Under the pieces are notes generated by a model. The model was not told the origin of the DNA and searched no databases. It saw only the letters and a list, made by a program, of their open reading frames with translations. From the NCBI RefSeq assembly GCF_031583025.1, contig NZ_CP134062.1, positions 6,483,234 to 6,547,233 on the forward strand: a DNA stretch of 64,000 nucleotides. Reading direction: 5' to 3'. Made by a program: the position numbers and the translations under genes. Shown piece after piece: positions 38,751 to 46,346 of this stretch; positions within the stretch are counted from its first letter, which is position 1; every line of letters begins with the position of its first letter. The stretch comes from Mycobacterium sp. Z3061. GTDB lineage: Bacteria > Actinomycetota > Actinomycetes > Mycobacteriales > Mycobacteriaceae.

Positions 38751-38768
38751 CATTGGCAAATGCCAATG
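38751..38768. promoter_or_regulatory. Perfect palindrome CATTGGCA-AA-TGCCAATG
   Basis: Eight-bp arms around AA, 125 bp downstream of the NUDIX stop. TTGGCA/TGCCAA cores are typical of dimeric regulators. The loop of two bases argues against a transcription terminator. Confidence 0.4.
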
Positions 38769-38892
38769 GTGGCACAGTGCCGCTTGATAGCGGATCAAAT
38801 CGTGTTGCTTTTAACTATTCCAATTAAGTACATAAAGGCCGCGACCGGAACAAAGAATTCGGTAGCCGCGAAACTCGACCCGGAAATTCCCG

Positions 38893-39378
38893 TCAGGGTC
38901 CCTCGGAGCATCCGGCCAAATCGGGGTGCGCCATCAGGCGATCCAAGAAAATTCGCTGACCCTTGAGCAGCTTGTCGCGTGCCTGCGCCACCGGAAACCA
39001 GTCGACGCGGTCCACTTCGGGGAATTCCCGCATGCGCCCCGAGCCGCGCGGCCATTCCATTTCGAAGGTGTTGCTGCGGGCTTCGGTGACGTCGAGGTCG
39101 GCTCGGACCGCGAAGGCCGTCACCACTTTCCCACTGGGCTGCTTCACCGGCCCGAAATCCAGTCGCGGCCCGTCGGGCGCCGGCAAACCCAATTCCTCGG
39201 CGAATTCGCGCCGCGCCGCCGCCCACGGATCGTCGCCGTCGCCGTACTCGCCCTTCGGAATCGACCAGGCGCCGTCGTCCTTGCGCGCCCAGAACGGCCC
39301 GCCGGGATGTGCAATCAGCACCTCGACGACGCCGGCGCGGCAGCGGTACAGCAGCAGCCCCGCACTCAGTTTCGGCAT
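38893..39378 (-). CDS. NUDIX hydrolase (Rv3733c-like)
   Basis: A 161-aa Nudix hydrolase. The Nudix box runs from G43 to L65 (GEYGDGD..., then REFAEELGL), with the metal-binding REFAEEL glutamates intact and preceded by WSIPKG. It hydrolyses a nucleoside diphosphate linked to some group X; substrate is not predictable. Length and order before the WS/DGAT gene match M. tuberculosis Rv3733c/Rv3734c. I chose the ATG at MPKLSAGLLLY because the fold starts there. The upstream WS/DGAT stop lies 5 bp before this start, so the two form an operon. Confidence 0.9.
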   Translation of the reverse strand: MPKLSAGLLLYRCRAGVVEVLIAHPGGPFWARKDDGAWSIPKGEYGDGDDPWAAARREFAEELGLPAPDGPRLDFGPVKQPSGKVVTAFAVRADLDVTEARSNTFEMEWPRGSGRMREFPEVDRVDWFPVAQARDKLLKGQRIFLDRLMAHPDLAGCSEGP

Positions 39379-39383
39379 GCCGG

Positions 39384-40754
39384 TCAGACTCCGACGGCCT
39401 GCTCCAGATCCTTCAGTGAGGTCTCCAGGTGAGCCAGTAACCGCTGCAGATGGGGCACGCTGCGGCGGCACCCGACGAGTCCGAAGTCCAGGTTGCCGGC
39501 ATTGTTGACCAGGGTGATGTTCAGTGCCTGGCCGTCGGGGATATTGGACAGCGGGTAGCTGCCGTCGAGCTTGGCGCCGCCGTAGTAAAGCGGGTCACCC
39601 ACTCCGGGCACATTCGAGATGACGATGTTGAATGGCGGCGGCATCGCCGAGAGGAAGCCCGGCACGCCCGCGAGCGTCAGCGGCGCCATGTTGAGTGCGG
39701 ACAGCGCCAGCACCTGGTACGACGGCAATTCTGCGAGCACCTTCTTGTTGCGACGCATGGAGTCACCGATGATCTGCAGCCGCTTCGCGGGGTCCTCGAC
39801 ATCGGTGGCAAGGTTGCACAGGATGCTGCCCACCTTGTTGCCGCCACTGTCGGCGTCGGCTTCCGAGCGCAGGCTGACCGGCACCATGGCTACCAACGGC
39901 GTGTCCGGCAACGCGTCTTGTTCGAGCAGGTAGTAGCGCAGTGCGCCGGCGCACATCGCGAGCACCGCATCGTTGACGGTAACGCCCGCGGCCGCTTTGA
40001 CGCCCTTGATCCGGTCCAGCGACCAGGACTGCGCGGCACACCGGCGGGCGCCCCCGACCTTGACGTTCAACATCGTGTGCGGCGCGGCGAACGGCAGCGT
40101 CAACTGCTGCTCGAACAGCGCGGCCCGGGCCAGCTTGAGAGTCGAGGGGGCAACTCCCACAACCGATCCCGCCATCTTGACCAGAGCGCTCAGCGGGTTT
40201 GAGCCGCCGCCGGCCTCCGGCTTCGGCGCCCGGGGCGGTCGCGGCAGGTTCCACATCGCCTTCACGTGGCTGTCATCGGGATCCGTGGACATGGTCCGCT
40301 GCATCAACTTCACCGCCGAGACGCCGTCGATCAGCGCGTGGTGCATCTTCGTGTACATGGCGAAGCGACCGTCGTTGAGTCCCTCCACGACGTGCAGCTC
40401 CCACAGCGGGCGGTGCCGGTCCAGCAGGCTGGTGTGCAGCCGCGAGGTGAGCTCGAGCAGATCGCGCACGCGTCCCGGCGACGGCAAGGCGGAGCGCCGG
40501 ACGTGGTAGTCCATATCGACCTCGTCGTCATATGCCCAGGCGACCCGGGCGATGCCGCCGCCGATGGTGGCCGGGTGCTTGCGGAACGTCGGCTGAAATT
40601 CGTCGTTCGCGACCAGCTTCTCGTAGAACTCCCGGACGAATTCCGGGCCGGACCCCTCCGGTGGCTGGAACAACGACAGGCCGCCGACGTGCAACGGATG
40701 CTCCCGGGATTCGGTGAACAGAAACATCGAGTCGGTCGGCATCATCAGTTCCAT
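39384..40754 (-). CDS. tgs2: Triacylglycerol synthase, WS/DGAT family (Tgs2/Rv3734c-like)
   Basis: A 456-aa acyl-CoA:diacylglycerol acyltransferase that makes storage triacylglycerol. The catalytic HHxxxDG is HHALIDG (138-144). RHRPLWELHVVEGL precedes it and the later FNIVISNVPG and YPLSNIPDGQALNIT follow, as in the family. Length (456 vs 454 aa) and position next to the NUDIX gene match Rv3734c (Tgs2). The ATG at MELMMPTDSMF was chosen; a longer frame upstream has no family support. The symbol is by synteny and length, not by sequence comparison I could run. Confidence 0.88.
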   Translation of the reverse strand: MELMMPTDSMFLFTESREHPLHVGGLSLFQPPEGSGPEFVREFYEKLVANDEFQPTFRKHPATIGGGIARVAWAYDDEVDMDYHVRRSALPSPGRVRDLLELTSRLHTSLLDRHRPLWELHVVEGLNDGRFAMYTKMHHALIDGVSAVKLMQRTMSTDPDDSHVKAMWNLPRPPRAPKPEAGGGSNPLSALVKMAGSVVGVAPSTLKLARAALFEQQLTLPFAAPHTMLNVKVGGARRCAAQSWSLDRIKGVKAAAGVTVNDAVLAMCAGALRYYLLEQDALPDTPLVAMVPVSLRSEADADSGGNKVGSILCNLATDVEDPAKRLQIIGDSMRRNKKVLAELPSYQVLALSALNMAPLTLAGVPGFLSAMPPPFNIVISNVPGVGDPLYYGGAKLDGSYPLSNIPDGQALNITLVNNAGNLDFGLVGCRRSVPHLQRLLAHLETSLKDLEQAVGV

Positions 40755-40839
40755 GCCCGCTATTAGACCCTGAGATTCACATGCAAAGAAGGTGTTGTGG
40801 AAATCGGTGACGTTGGTCCCGGTGCTGGGCTGACTGCGT

Positions 40840-41226
40840 CTACTCCACGGCAAGAGACCAGACCGACGTGGCGATCAGGTCGCCGCGTTCCAGTCCGGCG
40901 GCGCGGTGCTCGTGCACCTGGGCATATTCCGGCGTCGACACCATGTCGATGAAGGCTTGCGGAGTCGGATACTCGACGATGAGAATCGCATCCCACCAAG
41001 GCTTTTCACCGCTTCCGATGACATTGGCCGGCATCACGCCGCCGTAGCGGACCGTTGCCCCGACCCGTTCGAGGTGCGGCGTCGCCTCACGGGCGTACCG
41101 CTGGTAGGACTCCAGCCCACCGGCGGCTCTGAACTTCAACAGATTGACCATCACCACCGGCGCCTCCGCCGGCCTGGCGGCCAGCGTGGTGAGCTGCTCG
41201 AACGTTGCTTCGAGAGTCGACGTCAT
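40840..41226 (-). CDS. DUF1330-family protein
   Basis: A 128-aa ferredoxin-like (dimeric alpha-beta barrel) protein. VMVNLLKFRAAGG..YQRYAREATPHLERVGATVRYGG and the later PWWDAILIVEYPTPQAFIDMV are typical of DUF1330. AAGGGAA precedes the ATG. It is the third gene of a tight unit: SDR, alpha/beta hydrolase and this one overlap by 4 bp each (41223-41226 here). The activity is unknown; such proteins often accompany oxidation pathways. Confidence 0.85.
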   Translation of the reverse strand: MTSTLEATFEQLTTLAARPAEAPVVMVNLLKFRAAGGLESYQRYAREATPHLERVGATVRYGGVMPANVIGSGEKPWWDAILIVEYPTPQAFIDMVSTPEYAQVHEHRAAGLERGDLIATSVWSLAVE

Positions 41227-42095
41227 CTCAGTTCCCTTTGTTTGATTGACTTCTGGACATTTGCGCCGACCCGCTCGCGCAAGAACGGGACGACCAACCC
41301 GGCTACCCGGTCGGGCTGCTCGAGCCATGCCCAGTGGCCGACACCGGGCAGGATTTCAATGCGCGCACGGGGGAAGACGCGGCGCTGTCGCTCGGCCTGC
41401 GCGACCGGGATATAGACGTCGGCGGCGCCGAACACCACCAGCATGTCGGGATCACCGCGCCGCAACGGTTCGATGAGCGCATCCATATCCGCTGCGCTGG
41501 TGGAGCGATACAGCCGCAACACGGCGCGCTTCGTCGCGCCCGGGAGAAGGTGTTCGACGATCCGATTCACCCACTTCTCGGGCAGACCGGGGTTGTCGTG
41601 GCGCACCAGCAGACGCGCCACGCTCCGTGTGGTGGTGCGCATCAACAGCTCTCCGGCCAGCGGAGTGCGCCAGACCCGGGCCAGCCGGTGCCACTTGTAG
41701 TCCAGCAGCAACCCGGTGTTGATCAGCGTGACACTGGCTATCCGATCGGGGTTGGCGGCTGCCCAGGCGAGGGCGAACGGTCCGCCGAAGTCGTGGGCAA
41801 CCAGGTGCACCGTGGACATCCCCAACTGGTCGATCACGGCGCCGAGATGCGCGGCGTAGGCGCTCACGGTGTAGTCACGGTTCGCACTGCTGTCGGCCCC
41901 GCCGAAACCCGGCAGGTCCGGCGCGACCACGGTGGCGAATTCACCCACCAGGCTCATCAGCGATTCCCAGTCGCTGCCCGCGCCCGGGTTGCCGTGCACG
42001 AAGACCACGGCTTCGGTAGTCGCACCTGTACCGCCGATCAGCACCGGTGACCCGACACCGTCGATGACAACCTGACGACTCTGCAATTGCGTCAC
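41223..42095 (-). CDS. Alpha/beta hydrolase (epoxide hydrolase / dehalogenase type)
   Basis: A 290-aa soluble hydrolase. The oxyanion-hole HGNPG is at residues 34-38, the nucleophile is Asp102 in VAHDFGGP, and the catalytic His is in GVGHWAWLEQP. An Asp nucleophile is typical of epoxide hydrolases and haloalkane dehalogenases rather than esterases. The GTG start overlaps the stop of the upstream SDR gene and its own stop overlaps the DUF1330 start. Together with the nearby Baeyer-Villiger monooxygenase this suggests degradation or remodelling of a ketone, ester or epoxide substrate. Confidence 0.85.
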   Translation of the reverse strand: MTQLQSRQVVIDGVGSPVLIGGTGATTEAVVFVHGNPGAGSDWESLMSLVGEFATVVAPDLPGFGGADSSANRDYTVSAYAAHLGAVIDQLGMSTVHLVAHDFGGPFALAWAAANPDRIASVTLINTGLLLDYKWHRLARVWRTPLAGELLMRTTTRSVARLLVRHDNPGLPEKWVNRIVEHLLPGATKRAVLRLYRSTSAADMDALIEPLRRGDPDMLVVFGAADVYIPVAQAERQRRVFPRARIEILPGVGHWAWLEQPDRVAGLVVPFLRERVGANVQKSIKQRELR

Positions 42096-42937
42096 CGCCG
42101 CACCTCGCTGATTCCTTGGCCGACGCGCTGCCGGTAGGCGGCGCGTGCCGGCGAGTCGGGTTTTGACATGACGTCGTCCACTTTCATGACGCGCTTGATG
42201 CGGTCCGCGATGGCCGGCGGGGTGCCGGCCACCAGACGGGCGACCGGCCCGAGTTCGCGCGGAACGAACACCTCTTCCCGGCCGTGCCTGATGGCGTCGA
42301 CGATCGCGGCCGCGACCGCTTCCGGACCGACAATCCTTGTGCCGAAGGGCTTTTCAAAACCGCTGATCATCTCGGTACGAATCAGGCCGGGCATCACGAT
42401 GGTGGTCCGGACGCCAGTACCTCTGATTTCGGCGCGAATCGCTCGGGTGAAGCCGACGACGGCGTGCTTGGTGGCCGCATAGGTCGCGCCGCCCGCAGGA
42501 GCGATCTGCCCGGCAGACGACGCCAGGTTCACGACGTGGCCATGGCCGTGAGGCAGGAACCGGCGCAGCGCCAACCGGGTTCCGGTCAAGACACCGCCGA
42601 GGTTGACGTCCAGGGTGCGCTGGGTGACGTCCGGCAGCTCGTCGGCGAAGGGGCCGATGGGGCCGACACCGGCGTTGTTCACCAGGACATCGAGCGGCCC
42701 GAGAAGGGCTTCTGCTCGGGCCAGGAACCTCTCGAAGCTTTCCGGGTCCCGCACATCGACCGGCAGGCCGACGACGGTGCCGCTCAGTTCGGCTGCGACC
42801 GCCTCCGCCAAGGCTCCGTCGACGTCGCCGATGGCCACGGACATGCCGGCGCGCAGGCAGGCTTCGGCGGTGGCACGGCCGATGCCGCGGGCACCGCCCG
42901 TGATCGCGACGGTTGTTGGCTCCGGATGAACGTTCAC
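42092..42937 (-). CDS. Short-chain dehydrogenase/reductase, first gene of hydrolase operon
   Basis: A 281-aa classical SDR. It has TGGARGIG for cofactor, NNAGVG, Ser in NLASSAGQ and YxxxK in YAATKHA. The C-terminal extension after VFVPRELG is the type seen in mycobacterial SDRs that act on lipids. The GTG start (VNVHPEPTTV) has GGAGAGG upstream. It is divergent from the AraC gene with 131 bp between; an exact 30-bp repeat lies in this gap. It heads the operon with the hydrolase and DUF1330 genes. Confidence 0.87.
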   Translation of the reverse strand: MNVHPEPTTVAITGGARGIGRATAEACLRAGMSVAIGDVDGALAEAVAAELSGTVVGLPVDVRDPESFERFLARAEALLGPLDVLVNNAGVGPIGPFADELPDVTQRTLDVNLGGVLTGTRLALRRFLPHGHGHVVNLASSAGQIAPAGGATYAATKHAVVGFTRAIRAEIRGTGVRTTIVMPGLIRTEMISGFEKPFGTRIVGPEAVAAAIVDAIRHGREEVFVPRELGPVARLVAGTPPAIADRIKRVMKVDDVMSKPDSPARAAYRQRVGQGISEVRR

Positions 42938-43029
42938 CGAAAGTACCTCTCCCTCAACAGCACTCGCCTCCACCCGGTGGCGGTAGCGGTTGTGCGTTGC
43001 ATCCACTTTGCGCCGCCGACCGCCGCCGA

Positions 43030-43059
43030 GTCTTGACAGCAGAGGACAACTTTTTGACA
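43030..43059. promoter_or_regulatory. Putative AraC-regulator operator, copy 1 (30-bp repeat)
   Basis: A 30-bp sequence that recurs base for base at 45717-45746. On the plus strand it has TTGACA at both ends, 17 bp apart. Read on the minus strand it shows three TGTC elements starting 11 and 10 bp apart, helically phased as in AraC/VirS sites. It lies between the divergent SDR operon and the AraC gene, 10 bp before the latter's start. Confidence 0.65.
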
Positions 43060-43068
43060 ATTCGAGAC

Positions 43069-44094
43069 ATGTCCGTAGTGCGCGGGACGGCGCTCGCCAA
43101 CTATCCGAAGCTGGTCGCTGAATTGGGTGGCGACCCAGCCGCACTGCTGCGCGCCAATGGGATTCGGGAACAGGACGTCGGCAACTACGACGCGTTCATC
43201 CCGATGCGGGCGGCCATCAGGGCGCTCGAAGCGGCGGCGGAGACGACCGCCACACCGGACTTCGGGCGACGGCTGGCGCAACGCCAGGGCATCGAGATCC
43301 TGGGACCGGTGGGCGTGGCGGCCCGTACCGCCGCAACGGTGGCCGATGCACTGGCCATCTTCAGCACATTCATGGCGGCCTACAGTCCCGCGATCGCCCT
43401 CTCTATCGCGCCGCTGCCCGATCCGGAACGTTCATTCATCTCCCTCGAGTTCCTGCTCGAGGAGGCAGTCAAGTGTCCACAGACGATGGAACTGGCCCTG
43501 GGCGTCTCGCTCGGGGTATTTCGGCTACTCATGGGCGCGAATTTCGTCGGACTCTCGGTGCACCTGCCGCACGACCCGCTCACACCGAAAGCCAGTTATG
43601 CCGAATACTTCGGCTGCAAGCCCTACTTCGCACAACGCAGCGCCGGCTTCACGGTGCGCACCGCCGACCTGGCCCGCCCACTGAACCGTGACGATCTCGC
43701 CCACCGCGCCGTCGTGGACTATTTGAGCAGTATCACTCCGTTGGGCGCCGGGATCGTCGAATCGGTGCGCACCATCGTCCGCCAGTTGTTACCCACCGGA
43801 GCCGCGAGTCTCGAGGTGGTCGCGCACCAGTTCAATCTGCACCCGAAAACGTTGCAGCGCAGGCTGGCCGACCACGGCACCACCTTCGCCGCACTGATCG
43901 ACGAAGTGCGCAGGGACGCCGCCGACCGCTATCTGCGGTCTACCGCAATGAGCCTGTCGCACCTGGCCCGCGAATTGGGCTACGCCGAGCAAAGTGTGCT
44001 GTCGCGCTCGTGCAAGCGCTGGTTTGGCACGGGCCCGGCGTCCTATCGCAACCAGACCCGGACGCCGCGCGCGCCGGTCGGCCACCCCTCATAG
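43069..44094 (+). CDS. AraC-family transcriptional regulator (VirS/Rv3736-like)
   Basis: A 341-aa regulator with the long N-terminal ligand-binding domain typical of VirS (Rv3082c) and Rv3736. A C-terminal AraC DNA-binding domain with two helix-turn-helix units follows: SLEVVAHQFNLHPKTLQRRL and MSLSHLARELGYAEQSVLSRSCKRWFG. Divergent from the SDR-hydrolase-DUF1330 operon, and 20 bp from the end of the monooxygenase gene. The shared 30-bp repeat suggests it controls that operon, the monooxygenase and itself, like VirS with MymA. The ATG MSVVRGTAL was chosen because upstream is the operator. Confidence 0.88.
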   Translation: MSVVRGTALANYPKLVAELGGDPAALLRANGIREQDVGNYDAFIPMRAAIRALEAAAETTATPDFGRRLAQRQGIEILGPVGVAARTAATVADALAIFSTFMAAYSPAIALSIAPLPDPERSFISLEFLLEEAVKCPQTMELALGVSLGVFRLLMGANFVGLSVHLPHDPLTPKASYAEYFGCKPYFAQRSAGFTVRTADLARPLNRDDLAHRAVVDYLSSITPLGAGIVESVRTIVRQLLPTGAASLEVVAHQFNLHPKTLQRRLADHGTTFAALIDEVRRDAADRYLRSTAMSLSHLARELGYAEQSVLSRSCKRWFGTGPASYRNQTRTPRAPVGHPS

Positions 44095-44114
44095 ACCGAC
44101 GGCCCGCTGCAGCG

Positions 44115-45617
44115 TCAGCCGGTCAACGCCGGCTCGGGCAGGACGGCCGCAGCCGCCTTCGTAAAGCGCAGGTTGTCATCGTCGACGGGGCCCTCACGCA
44201 GCAACTTTCGGTCGATGCGGTACTCCATGTTGGTCCGCCACGGCCCTTCGGAGCCCTGCTTGGGCAGCTGGGCGGCGGCGCGCCGGGCGTAGCCGGAGGT
44301 GATCTCGAGAAGGGGCTCGGTCGACATCGAGTCGGGCGGCTGCGGACAGCAGATGGCGAAGCCGTGCGCATCCATGTGGGCCAGCAGGCGGCAGAAGTGT
44401 TCGCACACCAGCCCGACCTTCAGCGTCCATGACGAGTTGGTGTAGCCGAACATGTAGGCGAAGTTCGGCATACCGCTGAGCATGAAACCCTTGAATGCCA
44501 CCGTCTCCGGGATGTCGACGGGCACCCCGTCCACCGAGAAATCGATGCCGCCGAGTGCCACCAGGTTCAGACCGGTGGCAGTGACGATGATGTCGGCCTC
44601 CAGTTCCTGCCCTGATTGCAGGCGGACACCCCGTTCGGTGAACGTGTCGATCTGGTCGGTGACCACCGAGGCCCGGCCTTCACGAATCGCCGTGAACAGG
44701 TCGGAGTCCGGCACGGCGCACAGACGCTGGTCCCACGGGTTGTAGGCCGGCCTGAAGTGCTGGTCGATCGGGTACCCGGCCGGCAGCTGCTTGGCGTTGA
44801 GGTGCCGGATGAGTCGGCGCGCTGCCTGCGGATGCTGTTGGCAGAACCGCCAGATGAGCCGTTGGCGAGTGATGTTCTTGCGCCGGGTGACGGCGTATGC
44901 GCGGTCGCGGCCGATCAGCTTGGGCAGCACGTTGGCGATGCGGTCTTCGGAGGGCACGGGCACCATGTAGGTCGGCGAGCGCTGCAGCATGGTCACGTGT
45001 CCCGCGGTCTCAGCCATCGCGGGCACCAGGGTGACCGCGGTCGCACCGCTGCCGATGATCAGCACGCGCTTGCCGGCGTAGTCCAAGTCCTCCGGCCAGT
45101 GCTGCGGGTGCACAATCTCACCGCCGAACCGCTGCTGCCCCGGAAATTCCGGCGCGTACCCGGCGTCGTAACGGTAGTAGCCACCGGCGCAGAAGAACCA
45201 TCCGCAGCTCATGCTGGTCCGCTCACCGAGATGTTCGATCTCGACCAGCCAGCGGGCGTCACTGGTGGACCAGGCCGCGCTAATGACTTTGTGCCCGAAC
45301 CGAATCGACTTCTCGATTCCATTCTCGGCCACCGTCTCGCGCAGGTAGGACATGATGGCGTCGGCGCTGGCGATCGCCTTCTCGTTCTCCCACGCCTTGA
45401 ACTCGTAGCTGAAGGTGTGCAGGTCGGAATCAGAACGGATTCCCGGATAGCGGAACAGGTCCCACGTGCCGCCGATGTCCGCCCGCGCCTCCAGGATTGC
45501 GAAGGTCTTCCCAGGCTGCATCGTTTGCAGGTAGTAAGCGGCACCGATGCCCGAGATACCGGCGCCGACGATCAGCACGTCGACGTGTTCGATGCTGTGG
45601 GAGTGCGAAGCGTTCAC
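44115..45617 (-). CDS. Baeyer-Villiger / flavin monooxygenase (MymA/EthA-like)
   Basis: A 500-aa FAD- and NADPH-dependent monooxygenase. The FAD Rossmann motif GAGISG is at 18-23, the Baeyer-Villiger fingerprint FxGxxxHxxxWP is at 164-175 (FGGEIVHPQHWP), and the NADPH motif GSGATA follows at 189-194. It inserts oxygen next to a carbonyl or oxidises sulfur or nitrogen. Relatives include MymA (Rv3083), EthA and Rv3049c. GTG start (VNASHSHSIE) at the correct distance before the FAD strand. The 30-bp repeat lies 100 bp upstream of the start, linking it to the AraC gene next door. Confidence 0.9.
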   Translation of the reverse strand: MNASHSHSIEHVDVLIVGAGISGIGAAYYLQTMQPGKTFAILEARADIGGTWDLFRYPGIRSDSDLHTFSYEFKAWENEKAIASADAIMSYLRETVAENGIEKSIRFGHKVISAAWSTSDARWLVEIEHLGERTSMSCGWFFCAGGYYRYDAGYAPEFPGQQRFGGEIVHPQHWPEDLDYAGKRVLIIGSGATAVTLVPAMAETAGHVTMLQRSPTYMVPVPSEDRIANVLPKLIGRDRAYAVTRRKNITRQRLIWRFCQQHPQAARRLIRHLNAKQLPAGYPIDQHFRPAYNPWDQRLCAVPDSDLFTAIREGRASVVTDQIDTFTERGVRLQSGQELEADIIVTATGLNLVALGGIDFSVDGVPVDIPETVAFKGFMLSGMPNFAYMFGYTNSSWTLKVGLVCEHFCRLLAHMDAHGFAICCPQPPDSMSTEPLLEITSGYARRAAAQLPKQGSEGPWRTNMEYRIDRKLLREGPVDDDNLRFTKAAAAVLPEPALTG

Positions 45618-45716
45618 TGCCGTGGTCCTGTTCGACTGGAGGTGCCTCGCGACTTCGTTGTCCGCGGGGCGGTGGATGACCCACTGAACACATGCTGCGA
45701 CGGCAACCGCCCACGC

Positions 45717-45746
45717 GTCTTGACAGCAGAGGACAACTTTTTGACA
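45717..45746. promoter_or_regulatory. Putative AraC-regulator operator, copy 2 (30-bp repeat)
   Basis: Identical over 30 bp to 43030-43059 and in the same orientation relative to the minus-strand genes it precedes. It lies in the 161-bp gap upstream of the monooxygenase gene. Flanks differ, so the match marks a conserved site rather than a duplicated gene end. Confidence 0.65.
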
Positions 45747-45778
45747 GCTCAGGACACCCGGCCGAACCGAGGTGCCCG

Positions 45779-46207
45779 CTATCCGACCGGCGTGACCCCG
45801 GCGTTCGACAGGGTGAAGCCGCGACCCGACGCGGTGCAGGTGACGCCGTTCGTGTCCGATCGACACGTGAAGGGCCCGACGCCGGCACTCTGCCCGTAGC
45901 CGAGCACCGGGGTGCCCTGTCCGGCGTTGCCCAGGCAGGTCTCACCGGTGCAGGTCTTGAACGTTCCGGCGGGGGTCATGCGGACCGACTGGGGCGGCGA
46001 ATCAGACTGGCAGTACGCCTCGTCGTTGATCCCGCTGCCGCGCTGGAAGTTGAGCTCGCAACCGATGTTGCGCGAGGGCAGTAGGAAAGAGCACCAGGTG
46101 GAAGTGCAGACCGGGTTGTCAGCGGCGGCCTGCGGCGCTGGAAGGCACGCGCCGACAATCAGCATTCCGAGCGCTGCGACTATCGCTCGACTCAAGGCTC
46201 GATCCAT
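45779..46207 (-). CDS. Secreted Cys-rich hypothetical protein
   Basis: A 142-aa exported protein. A signal peptide (RAIVAALGMLIVGACLPAPQAAAD) ends near residue 29, and the mature part has eight cysteines in regular spacing (VCTSTWC, GCEL, YCQS, TCTGETC, TCRS, TCTA), probably all disulfide-linked. The motif PSRNIGCEL recalls the DUF6636-type secreted actinobacterial proteins, a tentative match. A cysteine in the signal region (GAC) could be a lipobox, but the spacing to QAAAD makes Sec cleavage more likely. It is upstream of the monooxygenase on the same strand, separated by the 30-bp site. Unknown function. Confidence 0.75.
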   Translation of the reverse strand: MDRALSRAIVAALGMLIVGACLPAPQAAADNPVCTSTWCSFLLPSRNIGCELNFQRGSGINDEAYCQSDSPPQSVRMTPAGTFKTCTGETCLGNAGQGTPVLGYGQSAGVGPFTCRSDTNGVTCTASGRGFTLSNAGVTPVG

Positions 46208-46292
46208 GGTGGCCCCCCGACCCCGACGGCTGGTGCTTACGCAAACTAACAGGTCGGCGGGTCGCGGGTGGTCGCTTTCGGAAGATGCGCGC

Positions 46293-46307
46293 TGACAGTT
46301 ACTGTCA
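46293..46307. promoter_or_regulatory. Palindromic operator TGACAGT-T-ACTGTCA
   Basis: A perfect 15-bp palindrome 39 bp before the start of the reductase-VOC-SDR-TetR operon. Its size and symmetry suit a TetR dimer. The operon ends with a TetR gene, so autorepression is the simplest reading. Confidence 0.6.
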
Positions 46308-46346
46308 ATAAGTCACGATCTGCCACCCTGCCATCCGGAGGTGCCG

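Larger units (their letters stand above)
38411..38892. other. Low-GC intergenic region upstream of the giant PE_PGRS gene
   Basis: A 482-bp gene-free stretch with clearly lower GC than its neighbours, containing AT runs and several inverted repeats described separately. It must contain the promoter of the minus-strand PE_PGRS gene. The NUDIX gene upstream ends at 38893 on the same strand. Short open frames here (for instance on the plus strand around 38600-38960) lack codon character and ribosome sites. Confidence 0.6.

Noticed and set aside
38428..38966. Short open frames inside the low-GC region upstream of the giant PE_PGRS gene
   Set aside because: No ribosome sites, no third-position GC bias, no recognisable protein features; palindromes indicate a regulatory role.
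43030..43059. The TTGACA hexamers read as ordinary -35 boxes
   Set aside because: Two TTGACA 17 bp apart on the plus strand would not both be -35 elements, no matching -10 is seen, and the exact 30-bp identity at a second site fits a regulator site better.
42938..43144. Upstream extension of the SDR reading frame before GTG 42937
   Set aside because: The extra residues read through the 30-bp repeat and share a peptide with the equally artificial extension of the monooxygenase frame, which reflects shared DNA, not protein.
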